Assembly: GCA_022560025.1 (NCBI GenBank)
Contig: JAFISE010000217.1
Coordinates: 1 to 43,860, forward strand
Length of the DNA stretch: 43,860 nucleotides
Direction of reading: 5' to 3'
Source: Stagonosporopsis chrysanthemi
Taxonomy: Eukaryota; Ascomycota; Dothideomycetes; Pleosporales; Didymellaceae
In this document: one piece after another, positions 11,072 through 22,102 of the stretch
Numbering within the stretch: position 1 is the stretch's first letter
Layout: the number at the start of each line of letters is the position of its first letter
Made by a program: the position numbers and the translations under genes
Notes under the pieces: model-generated
Databases searched by the model: none
What the model saw: only the letters and a program-made list of their open reading frames with translations
Told to the model about the DNA's origin: nothing

Positions 11072-12100
11072 GAGTGTACGGAATTTGATTGTGTTGATGA
11101 GAGTAGGTCTGATGAAGCAAACCTGAGTTTTGAGGCGCGGAATTTGGTAGCTAGGCAGAAGCTCGTTCAGCTTACTCTGGTATTATCGCGAACGTGAGTA
11201 GAACCTGAGACATTCCGGGGTACCCTGCTGTGGAGGAATTCATTGGATGTTAGCTACTGTGGAAGATGAGCAATTCGGTTAAATGATCCTTTTCCTGCTG
11301 CTCGAAGTGACACGAGTCCAAGCCCAGCTGAACCCAAGTCTGAGAAAAAGCATTACGCAAGTATGTCCACTGGTCCATAGACGTTTCCCAGAGATGTTCT
11401 CGCCCATTTTCCGAATTCCAAGGATATATTTAATGGCCTGAGACAAAGAGCCAGCCTCGTGGCCGTCTGCGATGGGATTTAAGCATGACAGCTTCGTCTT
11501 GGGAAGGCCAGACTGCGATTGGAACCAACGTTGCGTCTGGATCAGAACAGGACAGGGCTAAACGATCTAGGCGGCCACATCGCGGGTCTGGAAACAGTCT
11601 AATAAGCAATGGGAGAGGGTTTCAATATTAGAAGGCAGGATATCGTGGTGAGACGCGCTTCAATTCGCGTGATTCCAGTGTAGTCGCGTAAGGTTAATGT
11701 TGAGAGCCTCGGTGCACGAATTCTCACAGCACGAGGTAGCCGTGTTTGTGCACACAAGAATCGAGGTGATGACGTCACTGTGCACACTATCGCCCGCCAA
11801 CAGCCGCCAATCCGCGGCTCCAGTTCGACCCGCGACTAGCTCTTCATGTTCTACTTCGTGTTCCATGCAGGAAATCACACATCATACAATTGTCATATCC
11901 TACACTGTCCAGTCTGAGAGACTCACTTCAGTTGACCGTGAAATAGGCAATCTGTGTCTGATAGGCTAGGCAGCTATCGTGCCTGCCTGGTTAATGCGGG
12001 CCGTGCATATGTACCAACTTTTTTGCCCGCTTATGCTGATTATAAACCGTCTACCGTGCACTTCGATCTGCGCATCTGGACCAAACATTGATCAAGGACA
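11072..12100. other. Divergent intergenic region between CFEM and F-box genes
   Basis: About 1 kb with no credible gene. A TATA-like TATAAAC is at 12041-12047, about 60 bp before the F-box gene start. Short open frames on both strands near 11600-11970 mirror one another and show no family motif. Confidence 0.5.
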
Positions 12101-13450
12101 ATGATCTCTATACTTAGTCTTTCCGCCGAGCGGAAGCTCGCTATCGTTGAGCAGCTTCATCACAAGTCTACTTCTTTCATCCCTGCTCCTTCCTCGGACC
12201 TACTTAGTCTGAGCAGAGTGTGCAAAGCCTTTCGTACGATAACCCTGCCTTATCTCTTCAAAGAAATCACCTTACTCAATGACAAGAAGAGCTGCTCGTC
12301 CGTCTCATCTATCATCAACAACTCGCATGCTGAACATGTGCGCACTATGCACTATATTGGCGTGATGCCAATGCCGCCAGATTCTTTGATTGGGAGCGAA
12401 GAGCCCATCCGGAGACCATCACTAGATGATCTTCCAGAATCAGTGGAACATGTGCTCTCGAGTCTTGTAAGATTGCCGAAGCTCGAGCGTCTTATCGTTG
12501 AATTCCGCTATGGCATTACCGAGGCTGAAGACGAAGAAATATATGGAAGCAACTACAACATTTTCGATGAACAAGAAACTCACGAAGAGATTCTGGAGGC
12601 TGAGAAGACACATGCTTTCCGGTCGTTGGCCACCCGATCATACGATGCGATTGCTCGAAATCCTACAGGCACTATTAAGGATCTCGAATTTCGAAACATC
12701 GTAGCGAAGGAATGTTCTGCTTGGAAATCTCCGATGTTTCATGACCTACTCAGTGGACTCTCAAAATTCACAATTTCTTTCCGAGGAGGTGACAATGGCG
12801 CTGGGTGGCAGATCAACATGGTTCCTGCATATCTTGCCTTAATCGAGGACTTGGACGAAATCTTCTTCTCGCATATGCCTGATCTAAAGCAACTTCGAAT
12901 CTCAGCTACTACAGACGGCCCATTCGGTCTTGCCGATGGAATGAACAATGCAGCACTGCCCCTTACAGAAGGAAACCTCAAGAATCTGCAGCATCTAGAG
13001 TTAGAGCACGTATTCATTAGTACGGACCTGGCTGCTTTCATTACGAGTCATGCTAGTTCACTGAATACAGTTCAACTGAAACACTGCTACTCAGGCTTAG
13101 ACGACAACAACTGCGCACCAGAAGTTGGGATCTCCTGGGGCGAGTTCTTCACTATTATTGCTTCGGGCGACTTGAGCACTCTGCGAGACTTTGAGGTTAG
13201 AGAATCAGACCTAGAGACGAGGCAGCCTCCAAAAGAGGGGGATTACGACTACGGCGAAGCTGAGAAGACTCAAGAGCTACGTACAAGATACCCTGGAAGG
13301 CGGATGTTTGACTATAAGCATTTAGATGACAAGTACGGGATGCTCTTTTCTAGCGAATTGGGTTTTGAAATGCTCGAGGAAGGGACAGATCATGCAAGTT
13401 GGGAGCGACTTTGTGCAGCTCTCGGACGAGCCGCTCAAACGGTGTCTTGA
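12101..13450 (+). CDS. F-box-like protein
   Basis: Predicted 449 aa, single exon. The N-terminus fits a fungal F-box: RKLAIVEQL, then DLLSLSRVCKAFRTITLPYLFKEITL at about 35-60, the region that contacts Skp1 in SCF ubiquitin ligases. The remainder shows leucine-rich, irregular LRR-like segments (LEHVRTMHYIG-type, LKQLRISATTDG, LKNLQHLELEHVF, LNTVQLKHC) that would recruit substrate. This type is highly expanded and variable in ascomycetes, so no target can be assigned. The start follows a TATA-like box by about 60 bp. The gene is tail-to-tail with the oxidase pseudogene. Confidence 0.75.
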   Translation: MISILSLSAERKLAIVEQLHHKSTSFIPAPSSDLLSLSRVCKAFRTITLPYLFKEITLLNDKKSCSSVSSIINNSHAEHVRTMHYIGVMPMPPDSLIGSEEPIRRPSLDDLPESVEHVLSSLVRLPKLERLIVEFRYGITEAEDEEIYGSNYNIFDEQETHEEILEAEKTHAFRSLATRSYDAIARNPTGTIKDLEFRNIVAKECSAWKSPMFHDLLSGLSKFTISFRGGDNGAGWQINMVPAYLALIEDLDEIFFSHMPDLKQLRISATTDGPFGLADGMNNAALPLTEGNLKNLQHLELEHVFISTDLAAFITSHASSLNTVQLKHCYSGLDDNNCAPEVGISWGEFFTIIASGDLSTLRDFEVRESDLETRQPPKEGDYDYGEAEKTQELRTRYPGRRMFDYKHLDDKYGMLFSSELGFEMLEEGTDHASWERLCAALGRAAQTVS

Positions 13451-13668
13451 GCTCCTCACGAAATTAATTGAGGGAAGGTATACCCTCCTATACTTCCAAT
13501 CAGCAAAGGGACAATATATTGTGGTTAAAGCTTGGTGTTACGACCTCTCATGTTTAAGTCCTAAGCTGTAACATCACCAACCTATGGCGAACAATACCCT
13601 ATCATAGTCTTCAACTAAGGCATAGTAGTCCTAAATTCAGGATATGATCGGTTTCGGCGAGCCCCGTT

Positions 13669-15161
13669 TCAACTTATAGCCGCCAGGCTACAGATACTGG
13701 AAGACCTGCGCCGGATCATACTTTTTCGATATCCTCATCAACCGCTAATTCTTCACTGCACCATAGCTGCCTATTGGATCCTGGTATTTGGAGGCATAAT
13801 TCATGTAGAAGAAATGGTTGTCCAAGTTCCTTTCTTGCTTCTGCCTTGACTACATCAATTACTTTAGAAATGACCTTGTGAAATTTACGTTCATCATCTC
13901 TGTTGTTCCACGCAGCGTTGAAGTTCAACACAAAGAACGGGCCATTGTTCGGACCAAGGCCTAATGCATTGCCTCCGTTCTTCTGCATGCCCTTTAATGC
14001 TCCGTCGATAATAGGCTGGACAGCCATAACAAACAGGATCTTCTCGACGTCGATCTTTGCTCCGCACCTGGCTCAGGCGCACCTTCATTGAGGAGATTGG
14101 CCATTCCAGACATGGCCCGTAGTCCAGATGTATCCATCAATGCATTGATATTGTTCCATTGACCAAATACCGGTGCATTAGGCGTCGGCTTTGCATAATG
14201 AAGGGCAGCGAAGGCAACTTTCCTAATTCCAGGGTATGTAGCAAACGCCAAAAGGTATGTCAGCAGTGATGGCTCAAGGCATGAATAGATGAACTTACAA
14301 CTATTTGCGCAGCATCTGCATCTTTGCGCGACCAATCAACAGTACAGTCATGAATAGCTGACAAGACTTGAGGGGATGTATTCTCAGGGTAGATACGCTG
14401 GCCACCCCACATCTGACCAAGCGGGAAGGTGTTGAGCTTGAAGTTGGTGACGATACCGAAATTGTTTTTAAGTTCAAAGCTTGCAACGTTGTCACATGCC
14501 CAACCAAGCTTGTTCGCAAAGTATGAAATACCTCCACCGAGGTTTAGACCTGGCACACCAACTGGCGCCATCTGACCATCACTTAGCATTTGAAAACGAT
14601 GCGAGGGAGTGGACTTGCCCGTCCGCCTGCTACACTGAGGCCGTTTTTTTTCGAGAGCAGTATGTACATCCACCCAACGCAAGCCCGGACCGACATCAAC
14701 AGTCTTCTTGTCTGTGGAGACATCCGCTTGTCTGAAGTTCTCCAAAGAGACATTGATGCCATGTCTTTGCCGGTTTAAAAACACAAGAAGGATTGGATGC
14801 TCCTTGTTGGGCAGACCAGTATGCACCTACGAAGGATTCATATGCCTGGGACCCATTGGACAGGACTTGGTCACTGCCAAAGAGAACTTTTAGAGATTTA
14901 CACTGCTCTTCTGATCAGCCCAAACTTCTTCTGCCGCTGGCTACTGCAGTAGCTTATGGCTAGCGAGCAAGGTGCAAAGAGGGACCTGATGTTGAGAGTG
15001 GGGGTGTTAGACGCGGGATCTGGTAGTTTCTCGATGGGTTCGCCCAAATTTGCAAGAGCTTTCGTAACGTTGAAGTCTTGCGGCTCAAAGCTATCCCAGC
15101 TACCTTGCGTGGTAGTACTTGCCGCAAGGGCCGCCAGTGAGACAATGTCAACAATCCTCAT
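13669..15161 (-). pseudogene. FAD-linked (PCMH/berberine-bridge type) oxidase pseudogene
   Basis: Recognisable pieces in the right order on the minus strand: signal-peptide-like start MRIVDIVSLAALAAS (15161), then LFGSDQVLSNGSQAYESF and GAYWSAQQ near 14830-14880, LRWVDVHTALE near 14670, GLNLGGGISYFANKLGWACDN near 14500-14550, NNFGIVTNFKLNTF near 14430, QWNNINALMD near 14150, VMAVQPIIDGALKGMQ near 14000 and a C-terminal KKYDPAQVFQYL near 13700. Lesions: the segment with the flavin-binding RSGGH motif is missing between FKPAKT and GINVSLE, with a frame change; the ALRGGG segment is missing between ASFEL and NNFGIV; frameshifts near 14070 and 13830; the intron starting GTAAGT at 14298 lacks an AG where expected; and TAG stops at 13745-13747 and 13688-13690. 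Both stops fit CAG-to-TAG. It cannot make an active flavoenzyme. The upstream limit is uncertain (15200 is an alternative ATG). Confidence 0.8.
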
Positions 15162-15200
15162 CCTGGAAAGCTCTGAAATGATGAGAGGGCTGGTGTCCAA

Positions 15201-15997
15201 GAGCGATAAGACAGTTGTAACTGCGTAAGCAGTGTCAAGTGGGTGCTGCGGGTCAACGCTTGTATTGCTATCTGTTCTCGTGTTGTGATGTTCTGATGTT
15301 CGTCTACAGGAGCCCTCAGCTCAGAGGTAAGTGCACTTGCCCACACCGGGCAGTGCCTGCTACAATAGAATATCATGTGATCTATGCCACGTGGTTACAA
15401 CTTATAAGCCGGCGGAGACGAAGGCCGGCTAAGAGAAAGTCATTGAGCACGATGAAGAGCGTCTTGATTAGTCAATCGACCGTCGTTCTATTTAAAACCT
15501 TTAAAAAGGCATATGCAATTCAAGCTGTTTAGACATGAAGGTCGTGCCGGATTAATAAAGGACTTGCTGGGATGTTCGGCGGTAACGCCGATGACATCAC
15601 TCCACGTACTGCCTCGGCTAACTACCGAGCCACTCTGCCAACAGCAAGACCAAGAGGCCCACTTAATCTGTCGCAGCATCATTCCTCCGATGCGGGGAAA
15701 TTGCTCGCTAGAGGCGGGCCGTTAACACCATCGTGGATGCGATTCCGAATTACTCTTGGTACCTTCCCCGGATGCTGCATACCAAATGCCTATCCCTTCC
15801 CCATGGGTCTACCTTCACTAGGCTTTGATCCTTCATCGCGTGGCTGTTCCCATTCAAGTATGAGGAAGAGTTAGACTGCAGAAGTCTATCCCGGTCGCCC
15901 GCGATGTCACGCTGGTATCGCTGCATGTGGTACCCCCGAGAACATGGCGCGTATAAAACGTGCACACAGAGCTGCGCCAGTGTGCATCGGGTCAACA
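15201..15997. other. Divergent intergenic region, oxidase pseudogene and alpha-galactosidase
   Basis: No credible gene seen. It holds the alpha-galactosidase promoter at its right end and GC-balanced unique sequence elsewhere. A tRNA-like stretch near 15595-15645 was examined and rejected. Confidence 0.5.
15952..15958 (+). promoter_or_regulatory. TATA-like box of the alpha-galactosidase gene
   Basis: TATAAAA lies 40 bp before the ATG at 15998. It is downstream of the alternative in-frame ATG at 15944, which argues that translation starts at 15998. Confidence 0.55.
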
Positions 15998-17689
15998 ATG
16001 TCACTCTCACTTCTCCTCACAGCAGCCTTCGTGGCTCCGGCTGTGGCCAAAACCGTCCGCTCGCCGACTCCGCCCATGGGATGGAACTCTTACAACAGCT
16101 ACAGCTGTTCTCCATCCGAAGAGAAGATCAAGCATAGCACCGATGGTCTGATTGCGTTAGGCCTCGATAAGCTCGGCTACAACTTCATCACTGTGGACTG
16201 TGGCTGGCCTTCCAGAGACAGAAGTCCCGAAGGCAAGCTGCAATGGAATGAGACACTGTTTCCTTCTGGTGGAAAAGCGCTGGGCGACTACATCCATGAT
16301 CTCGGGCTGGACTTTGGCTTGTACTCGGGTGCGGGGTTCTTGCAATGTGGTAGCACGGACCTGCCTGCAAGTCTGGGATATGAGCAGCTCGATGCTGAGA
16401 GCTTTGCTGAATGGGGTGGCGACAGTCTGAAGTGAGGAAGAACTTTTTTCACCTTACTAGATGAAACATACTGACATGCCATGAGATACGACAATTGTTA
16501 TTCTACTTCAAATACTACCATGGTCGACTCTTCTTCCACCGAGTCGCAGTCACCAGCACGCTTCCAACACATGGCCGCAGAACTGGAGGCTGTAGATCGT
16601 GACATCCAGTACTTCGTCTGCCAATGGGGCATCGGCGTTGATACCGGCGATTGGGCCTCCAAAATTGGCAATTCTTGGAGGATCAGCAACGACATCTACA
16701 ATGCTTGGCGCAGCATCTGGCGCATCACTAACCAAGTCGTGCCTTATTATCGACACACCACGGTCGGCGCGTTTGCGGATATGGACATGCTGATTGTCGG
16801 TCTCAACGCCTTATCTGAGGAGGAAGAGCGCTTTCACTTCGGCATGTGGGCGATCAACAAGTCGCCCTTGATCATCGGCGCGGCAGTGGACCCAGAGAAG
16901 CTGAACAAACACTCTCTGGATATCATGTCGAACAAGGAAGTCATCGCAATTAACCAAGATCCTCTTGCTAAGCAGGCGCAATTAGTCCGTCGCTACACTG
17001 AGGAGGAGTACGACATCTGGCTGGGTGAGCTCTCAGGCTCTCGCCAGATCCTCGGTGTTGCAAATTGGAGGAACGACTCGCAGAGCGTCGAATTGGACCT
17101 CGCGTCTCTTGGCATTGACTCTGCGCAAGCTCGTGACGTGTGGGCTGCAGAGGATCTTGGGTTAGTGAAGGGAACGCAGAAGGTTGACCTTGCTGCACAC
17201 GAGCTTCGCCTCTGGCTCATCTCTGATGCTACAGCCGCAGCGCCGCTGAAATCCACAGATTACTATGCTGCTACCAATGCTGCTCTCAGTGGCTCGGCAA
17301 AGGTAGTCCCATGCTCCTCTGATTCCTGTCTGCCTACTGGGTCGAAGGTTGGCGACATCGCCATCGGTTCCAGCGCAACCTTCTCAAGCATTGTAGCTTC
17401 TTCATCTGGCAAGAAGACTCTCGGTATTGACTTCGTGAACTACGACTATGCTTTCACTACAGCTTGGGACTGGGGTGACAATGCGAGGAACGCAACGATC
17501 GCAGTCAACGGTGGTGCGGCCAAGCGTTGGGCATTTCCTCTTTCTGGCGGTAACTGGGAGGAGAGTAGTCGTCTAGTCATTGAAGCTGACGGTTTTGTTG
17601 AGGGTGGCAACAACACTGTGGTGTTTGGTGGTTTTGACAGTGCGACGAACTGGGCGCCAGACCTTGTTGGGTTTGAGGTCTTAGAGTAA
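15998..17689 (+). CDS. Secreted GH27 alpha-galactosidase with C-terminal binding-like module
   Basis: Hydrolyses terminal alpha-1,6/1,3 galactose from galactomannans and raffinose-type sugars outside the cell. Predicted 545 aa; exons 15998-16431 and 16486-17689 (intron 54 bp, ACTGAC branch site). The signal peptide MSLSLLLTAAFVAPAVA precedes TPPMGWNSYNS, the GH27 N-terminal signature. The intron falls inside the catalytic LKYDNCY motif, whose Asp (about residue 147) is the nucleophile; ADMDML with the acid/base Asp and HFGMWAINKSPLIIGA follow. A beta-sandwich tail comes next, and from about residue 400 a module with paired Cys (VPCSSDSCLP) and W-rich C-terminus resembling CBM35-type domains. 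The frame is intact. It resembles the AglD-like group of ascomycetes, but I would not assign the symbol. Confidence 0.92.
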
Positions 17690-18120
17690 CATGTTGCGTA
17701 GATACACAAATATTTTACGAACATATATACAAAATCTCCGCGCATCAACTGAGCAATATGTCACGAAGCGTCTGATCTCGTCTAAAGCCGTGTCCTCGCG
17801 TCAACACGTCCTGCGCGATCCAACAAACTCGTACAGTGCTCACTCAATGCTCCTTTGCTTTTGTCACACTGCAAGATATCATGATCGCAAAATAATACCA
17901 CATTCACCAGGAAACTCTGAATGATACTAAGCGAAGTACCCCTTTCAGCGAAGGACCCGTGCCATCGTCACAGACGAGGTGAAGCTCTAGGCGCGTGCTC
18001 ACTTCAACCTCGCCCTAAGACGCCAACAAGACGAAGGCCGTCGGAACAAAAATATTGCCAATCAAGACTTGGCTTATCTATTTACTGGCTTCACCATAGG
18101 TCAGACTCGTTGCGCTGCCG

Positions 18121-18390
18121 TCACACATCCCACGACGTGGAATGCTTTCACCTACACAACACACTCACATGCTCCGCGATTGATTGCACTTCAGGGCGAG
18201 GGTTAGTTCTATTGTTGGGTTAGCGCCAATTAGCACAATAGATTCCATAGTGAATAGTTGTGCCTGCTGTCATTCCTCCCAATGTGGGACGCTTTCACCT
18301 GCGCAACACACGCCCCGCAGTTAACTACACTTCACAGTGAGAACTGCTCCTATCGTCAGCCAGATCTCTATTGGCACAATAGGCTCGGCA
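18121..18390 (+). repeat. Imperfect direct duplication in a promoter
   Basis: Two units about 147 bp apart share GCTTTCACCT followed by CAACACAC, a CCGC...ACTTCA segment, a TATTG...AGC stretch and a closing GGCACAATAG/AGCACAATAG. The first unit runs about 18121-18245, the second about 18268-18390. Divergence shows an old duplication. It lies 200-470 bp upstream of the repeat-protein gene, immediately before its TATA box, so it may duplicate regulatory sites. Confidence 0.6.
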
Positions 18391-18422
18391 AAGAATCGCA
18401 GCGCCGGCCACGCTCCAGCTAT

Positions 18423-18430
18423 CTATATAA
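18423..18430 (+). promoter_or_regulatory. TATA box
   Basis: CTATATAA followed by a pyrimidine-rich stretch up to the ATG at 18591, typical of a highly expressed fungal promoter. Confidence 0.55.
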
Positions 18431-18590
18431 GAACATTTTCGCAGCGCCCACCCTCCTGCTTGACAGAAACCTCTTACTTCCCATTGCATCAGTCACACTT
18501 TCGATCACCATACACCAGCCTTTCTCTAGTATCTCTTCATCTTCCACCATCAGTCTGTTGTTTTTCTCGTACACAGCAGCTTCTCTCACC

Positions 18591-20202
18591 ATGTCTGGCA
18601 ACAACAATCACCGCACCGTTGCGCCCAAGAAAAGCATGACCGCCCACGCTGAGATGATGAGCCCTCGCCAGCGCGACAGCTCTCCCATCTTTCCGACACT
18701 AATCAAACACAAGACCATGTCGCCTACTCCATCTCCAGGCAGCTCCACCGGTTCTGGACTCAAGATCAAGCTCCGCGGTATCCAGGCGGCTTTGAAGGAG
18801 TACAACGACTCTCACGCTGTCACCTCTTCCGCCAACAAGCGCTCGTCTCTTCAAGCAACCCTTGATGATATCGAAGACAACGAGTCTATCGCCACTGCCT
18901 CCACCACTCATAAGCGCAAGTCTGGTCAAGCAGCTCTTGATGACATCGACGACAACGAGTCCCACGCCACCACATCCTTCACTCCTAAGCGCAAGCCTCG
19001 TCAGGCAGCTCTTGCTGACACCGGGTCTCATGCCGCCGCCGCTTCTATTCACAAGCGCAAGCCTCGTCAAGAAGCCCTCGATGACATTGACGACACCGAC
19101 TCGGAGATCGACATCATGCCTCCTTCTCGCAAGATCTTACAGCCGGTCATCAAGAAGCCTATCACGAAGACGCCTGCAGTAAAGACTCCAGCACCGAAGA
19201 TGTCCATCGCGCCCACCACCTCAAGCACCACTTCACGCGCAACCTTGCCCAAGGCCAAGAAGGTCAAAGCCACCCACCAAGGCAGCGACCACACCGACGA
19301 TGACGCCATGTTCGATGCCGGCGACGAAGCCAGCTTCCAGACCGTCTCACCTCCCAATCTCATTCTCTCGAGCAACGTCCTCAAGCGTTCCGAGCGCATA
19401 CTCGACTCCACCAACCCCGAGCATGCAAAGCTGATCGCCGCCACTCCAAAGGCTGGCCCAGAGTACTACGACAGCGACGCCGACGAGCTGCCCGGCAACG
19501 TCAAGGACACAAGCAAACCACACTTGTTCCGAAACGTGCAGTGGGGGTCACTGGCGACCGACTTCACCGACCCGGCTGCCTTCAGCACGCAGCCGGAGTT
19601 GTATGTTCCCCTCTCTCACTTCACTAACACCTTCACCCCACCCTCTCCTCCTCCCCTTTTCTACCCATCGCAGCTATGTATACACCTACTAACCTCACCA
19701 CAGCACCCAGTTCGTGCCTGGCCGGTTCGAACGCCTCCCCGACAACACGGCGTCGGACCAGAAGCGCAAGCTTCTGGTCCGATTGACCGACCCCGCGGGA
19801 CGCCACCGCATCTTCACCAACCCACCTCCCCGCGACTGGAGCGACCAGGCCGCCATCACTGCGCTGAACAAGCGCACAGTACAGCAGATCCGTCGCAACA
19901 CGGCGGTCCGCTTCCGTGAGGTGGTCGAGCCCTATGTCGACGTCGAGCGACAGTGGATCCTCGATCACCTTGCGGGAGGGAAGCCGAAGGGGGGGTGGAA
20001 GAAGTTTGTGGAGGCGTTCAACGGGGCGTTCGAGGGGAGGCGGGTGGACGGGGTCGACGGGCTTCGGCCCAAGAGGAGCCACAGCTCCTTGACGAAGGAG
20101 GTGGAGAGGTTTGGGGGGGTGTACAGGAGGGGGGAGGTGCCCCAGGTGGGGGGTGGGAAGGGGGGGAAGGGGAAGGAGGGGAGGGGAGGTAGCCAGGAGT
20201 AG
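18591..20202 (+). CDS. Lysine/acid-rich repeat protein of unknown function
   Basis: Predicted 502 aa; exons 18591-19600 and 19704-20202 join in phase (intron 103 bp, ACTAAC branch site). ATG 18591 has the favourable context CTCACCATGT. Residues about 80-175 hold four imperfect repeats of the form KRK...QAALDDIDDNES, alternating basic and acidic clusters, followed by a Lys/Pro/Thr-rich linker (KKPITKTPAVKTPAPK). The C-terminal half is more ordered: FVPGRFERLP, LLVRLTDPAGR, IRRNTAVRFREVVEPY, WILDHLAGGKPKGGW, then a glycine-rich end. The composition suggests a nuclear, possibly DNA- or histone-contacting protein, but I recognise no domain. The 3' end is extremely G-rich on the plus strand (about 20100-20280). 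Confidence 0.7.
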
Positions 20203-20397
20203 GAGGGGAGGGTGGGGGAGGGGCATGGAGATGGGTGGAGTGCTTGGGTGGTTTGCGGAGGTGGGTGGGTGGGGTGGGCAGCTGGTCTGTCCGCCCACCA
20301 CCCCCTCCATCGTTAAGTAAAGTGATAGACCAATCATTACCAACATACTTATAATGCTCCTCGCTCCTCTATCCACTGTGACGGAATACTTCTATAT

Positions 20398-21881
20398 TCA
20401 CTGATAGTAGTAGACTACCCCATCAAACAACCTTCTCGCCGTGCGCGAGACGCTGCATCGTTCCACTACTGCCCAATCCTCTGCGCAAGCTGCTAAAACA
20501 TCGACCCCGATCGCTCCCGATGAGTGGAAGATGGTCACCTTCCTCGCCTTGGGTTGTAGATGCTCGGATGGAGGTGTGGAGTCACTCAGCTCTTCTGATG
20601 TGTCACTCGAGGGGCTCGCGGGGCTAGTTGTATCGCTTTGTGGAGAAGATGTGCGATCAGGTGAGGTGATACGGTGAGAGAATACTGTATAAAGGTTGCT
20701 CTCTTTGTGCAGAGCCGCGCTACTGGTAGAGGAGATACCATGGGCAACGGTGCCGCTGATGCACACTGCAGATGCTAGGCATGCAGCACCTGTAAGTTGG
20801 AGACTGGGATGCGTTTTGCCCATGCTGAATGCCAGTACCTGAATGGCCAAGCTGCCATCGTCTTCCGAAGCTGCGTCTGATGGCGTGGGCGAGAGTAGAG
20901 CGAGCTTTGGTGTTCCTCGTACTTTTGCGGCAGCCTCTGTGCTGCTTGCAAGCCCCATCAGCACAGCGCCTGCCCTTCGGATAGATTCCATGTGCTCAAG
21001 ATACCCTGACGAGTTCTGCTTGCATGTCTTCAGATAGGATGGCAGGGATGATGCGTCGATGAGGACGAATGGGTTCGCAGCGTCGATGAGTGTTGCCTTG
21101 ACGGAGAAGCGTACTCCGTTGCGTTCCTGAACGGTGACTATGTCCTGACGCTGCCCTGTAGGGAAAAGTTTGCCTGTCATGCTGCCAGCGGGGTCGAAAA
21201 ATGCGACCTTGATCTCGCTACCCGTGCCCTTGACACCAGGAATAGAATAGTCGCCGTCTTTGGTGACAGTGCCGTCGCGGCTGACTTCTACAGTGTCGAT
21301 GATGACACGAGAAGAGTTAGTGTTGTAGATTCGTACGTCAAGCTAAGGTATGTTAGTCGTGGGACAATCGTCGAAGAGCTGGGACATACCCTTCAGTCGT
21401 CCAGATGTGGGCGCACGAGGCCCTCTTGAGCGGCAAACAGTCCAACGCCAGCGCACATGTTTCCACACTTGCCACTGAAGTCCACACTTTCTGAGCCAAC
21501 AGCGACCTGAACGAACGTATAGTCGACATCGATGCCAGGCCTGGCGGACGGCGAGATAACGGCAACTTTGGAGGTTGTCGAGGTTGCTCCACCTACCCCA
21601 TCAATCTGTCTGGTATCTGAGTTCTGAGAGCCCATAGCTGCGAGTAGTGGACCGGCCCATAGTGACTCAGAAGCTGGCAGTTGGTGACGGTGTACGAACA
21701 GTCCTTTTGATGTACCCGCACGCATCAGCGTCGCTGGGAGACTGCATCGTACCCTCTTCCTGAGGAGAAAATCTTCTGTAAGTTCGGAAGGCATATTCAA
21801 GGTTGTAGGATGGTATGTAGTCTCCATACTAGAACGATTTAAAGTATGAGCAGGCAAACGTTTGGCAAGTGTGCGGAGCAT
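20398..21881 (-). CDS. PrpF-family (methylaconitate isomerase-like) protein with in-frame TGA
   Basis: DUF453/PrpF fold: bacterial PrpF isomerises trans-2-methylaconitate in the 2-methylcitrate cycle; the fungal role is not established. Exons on the minus strand are 21881-21390 and 21342-20398 (intron 47 bp, CTAAC branch site, phase 0, 478 codons before the terminal stop). Motifs: LMRAGTSKGLF, DGVGGATSTTSKVAV (with the family Lys), DFSGKCGNMCAGVGLFA (with the family Cys), DVRIYNTNSSRVI after the intron, and C-terminal VSRTARRLFDG. The basic N-terminus (MLRTLAKRLPAHTLNRSS) could be a mitochondrial presequence. A TGA at 21393-21395 falls in frame two codons before the donor; CGA to TGA would explain it. 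An alternative donor about 30 nt upstream would avoid it with loss of about ten residues. A Ser/Thr/Pro-rich insert of about 60 residues precedes the C-terminus. Confidence 0.8.
21393..21395 (-). other. In-frame TGA in the PrpF gene
   Basis: TGA separates HLDD from the codon at the splice donor. Family spacing between EGLV and the VRIYN strand suits retention of this segment, so the stop is probably a real lesion (CGA to TGA), unless an upstream GT is used as donor. Confidence 0.55.
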
Positions 21882-22102
21882 TTACGGCCTGCTTTTGAAA
21901 GATGTTCAAAGCTTGTACCACGAGGTTCACAATATGCTGTCTGCATGGCTGTGATATATACGAGCATGTACACATTGTAACAGACATTTTGGGATGGAGC
22001 AGTGTCGGTATTCGGCCGGCGTGCTTGAAGCGGGTAGCTTGCCGTATGCTTTCCGTATCCACGGATGTGTTGCGCGGGGCCGAAGATCAGCCGCGGAACC
22101 TA

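Larger units (their letters stand above)
17690..18590. other. Intergenic region with promoter of the lysine-rich repeat protein
   Basis: No gene seen. It contains an imperfect duplication (18121-18390, listed separately) and a TATA box at 18423-18430, 160 bp before the next ATG. Confidence 0.5.

Noticed and set aside
15595..15645. tRNA-like stretch on the minus strand (GGCAGAGTGGCTCGGTAG)
   Set aside because: No T-arm GTTCRANNC box and no acceptor stem pairing at a suitable distance.
19633..20376. Proline-rich 247-codon open frame on the minus strand
   Set aside because: It is antisense to the second exon of the repeat-protein gene; its Pro/Leu/His composition follows from the G-rich plus strand.
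213..22102. The gene island as cargo of a giant mobile element (Starship-like)
   Set aside because: No tyrosine-recombinase (DUF3435) captain gene, and the transposon termini face inward rather than marking outer ends of one element.
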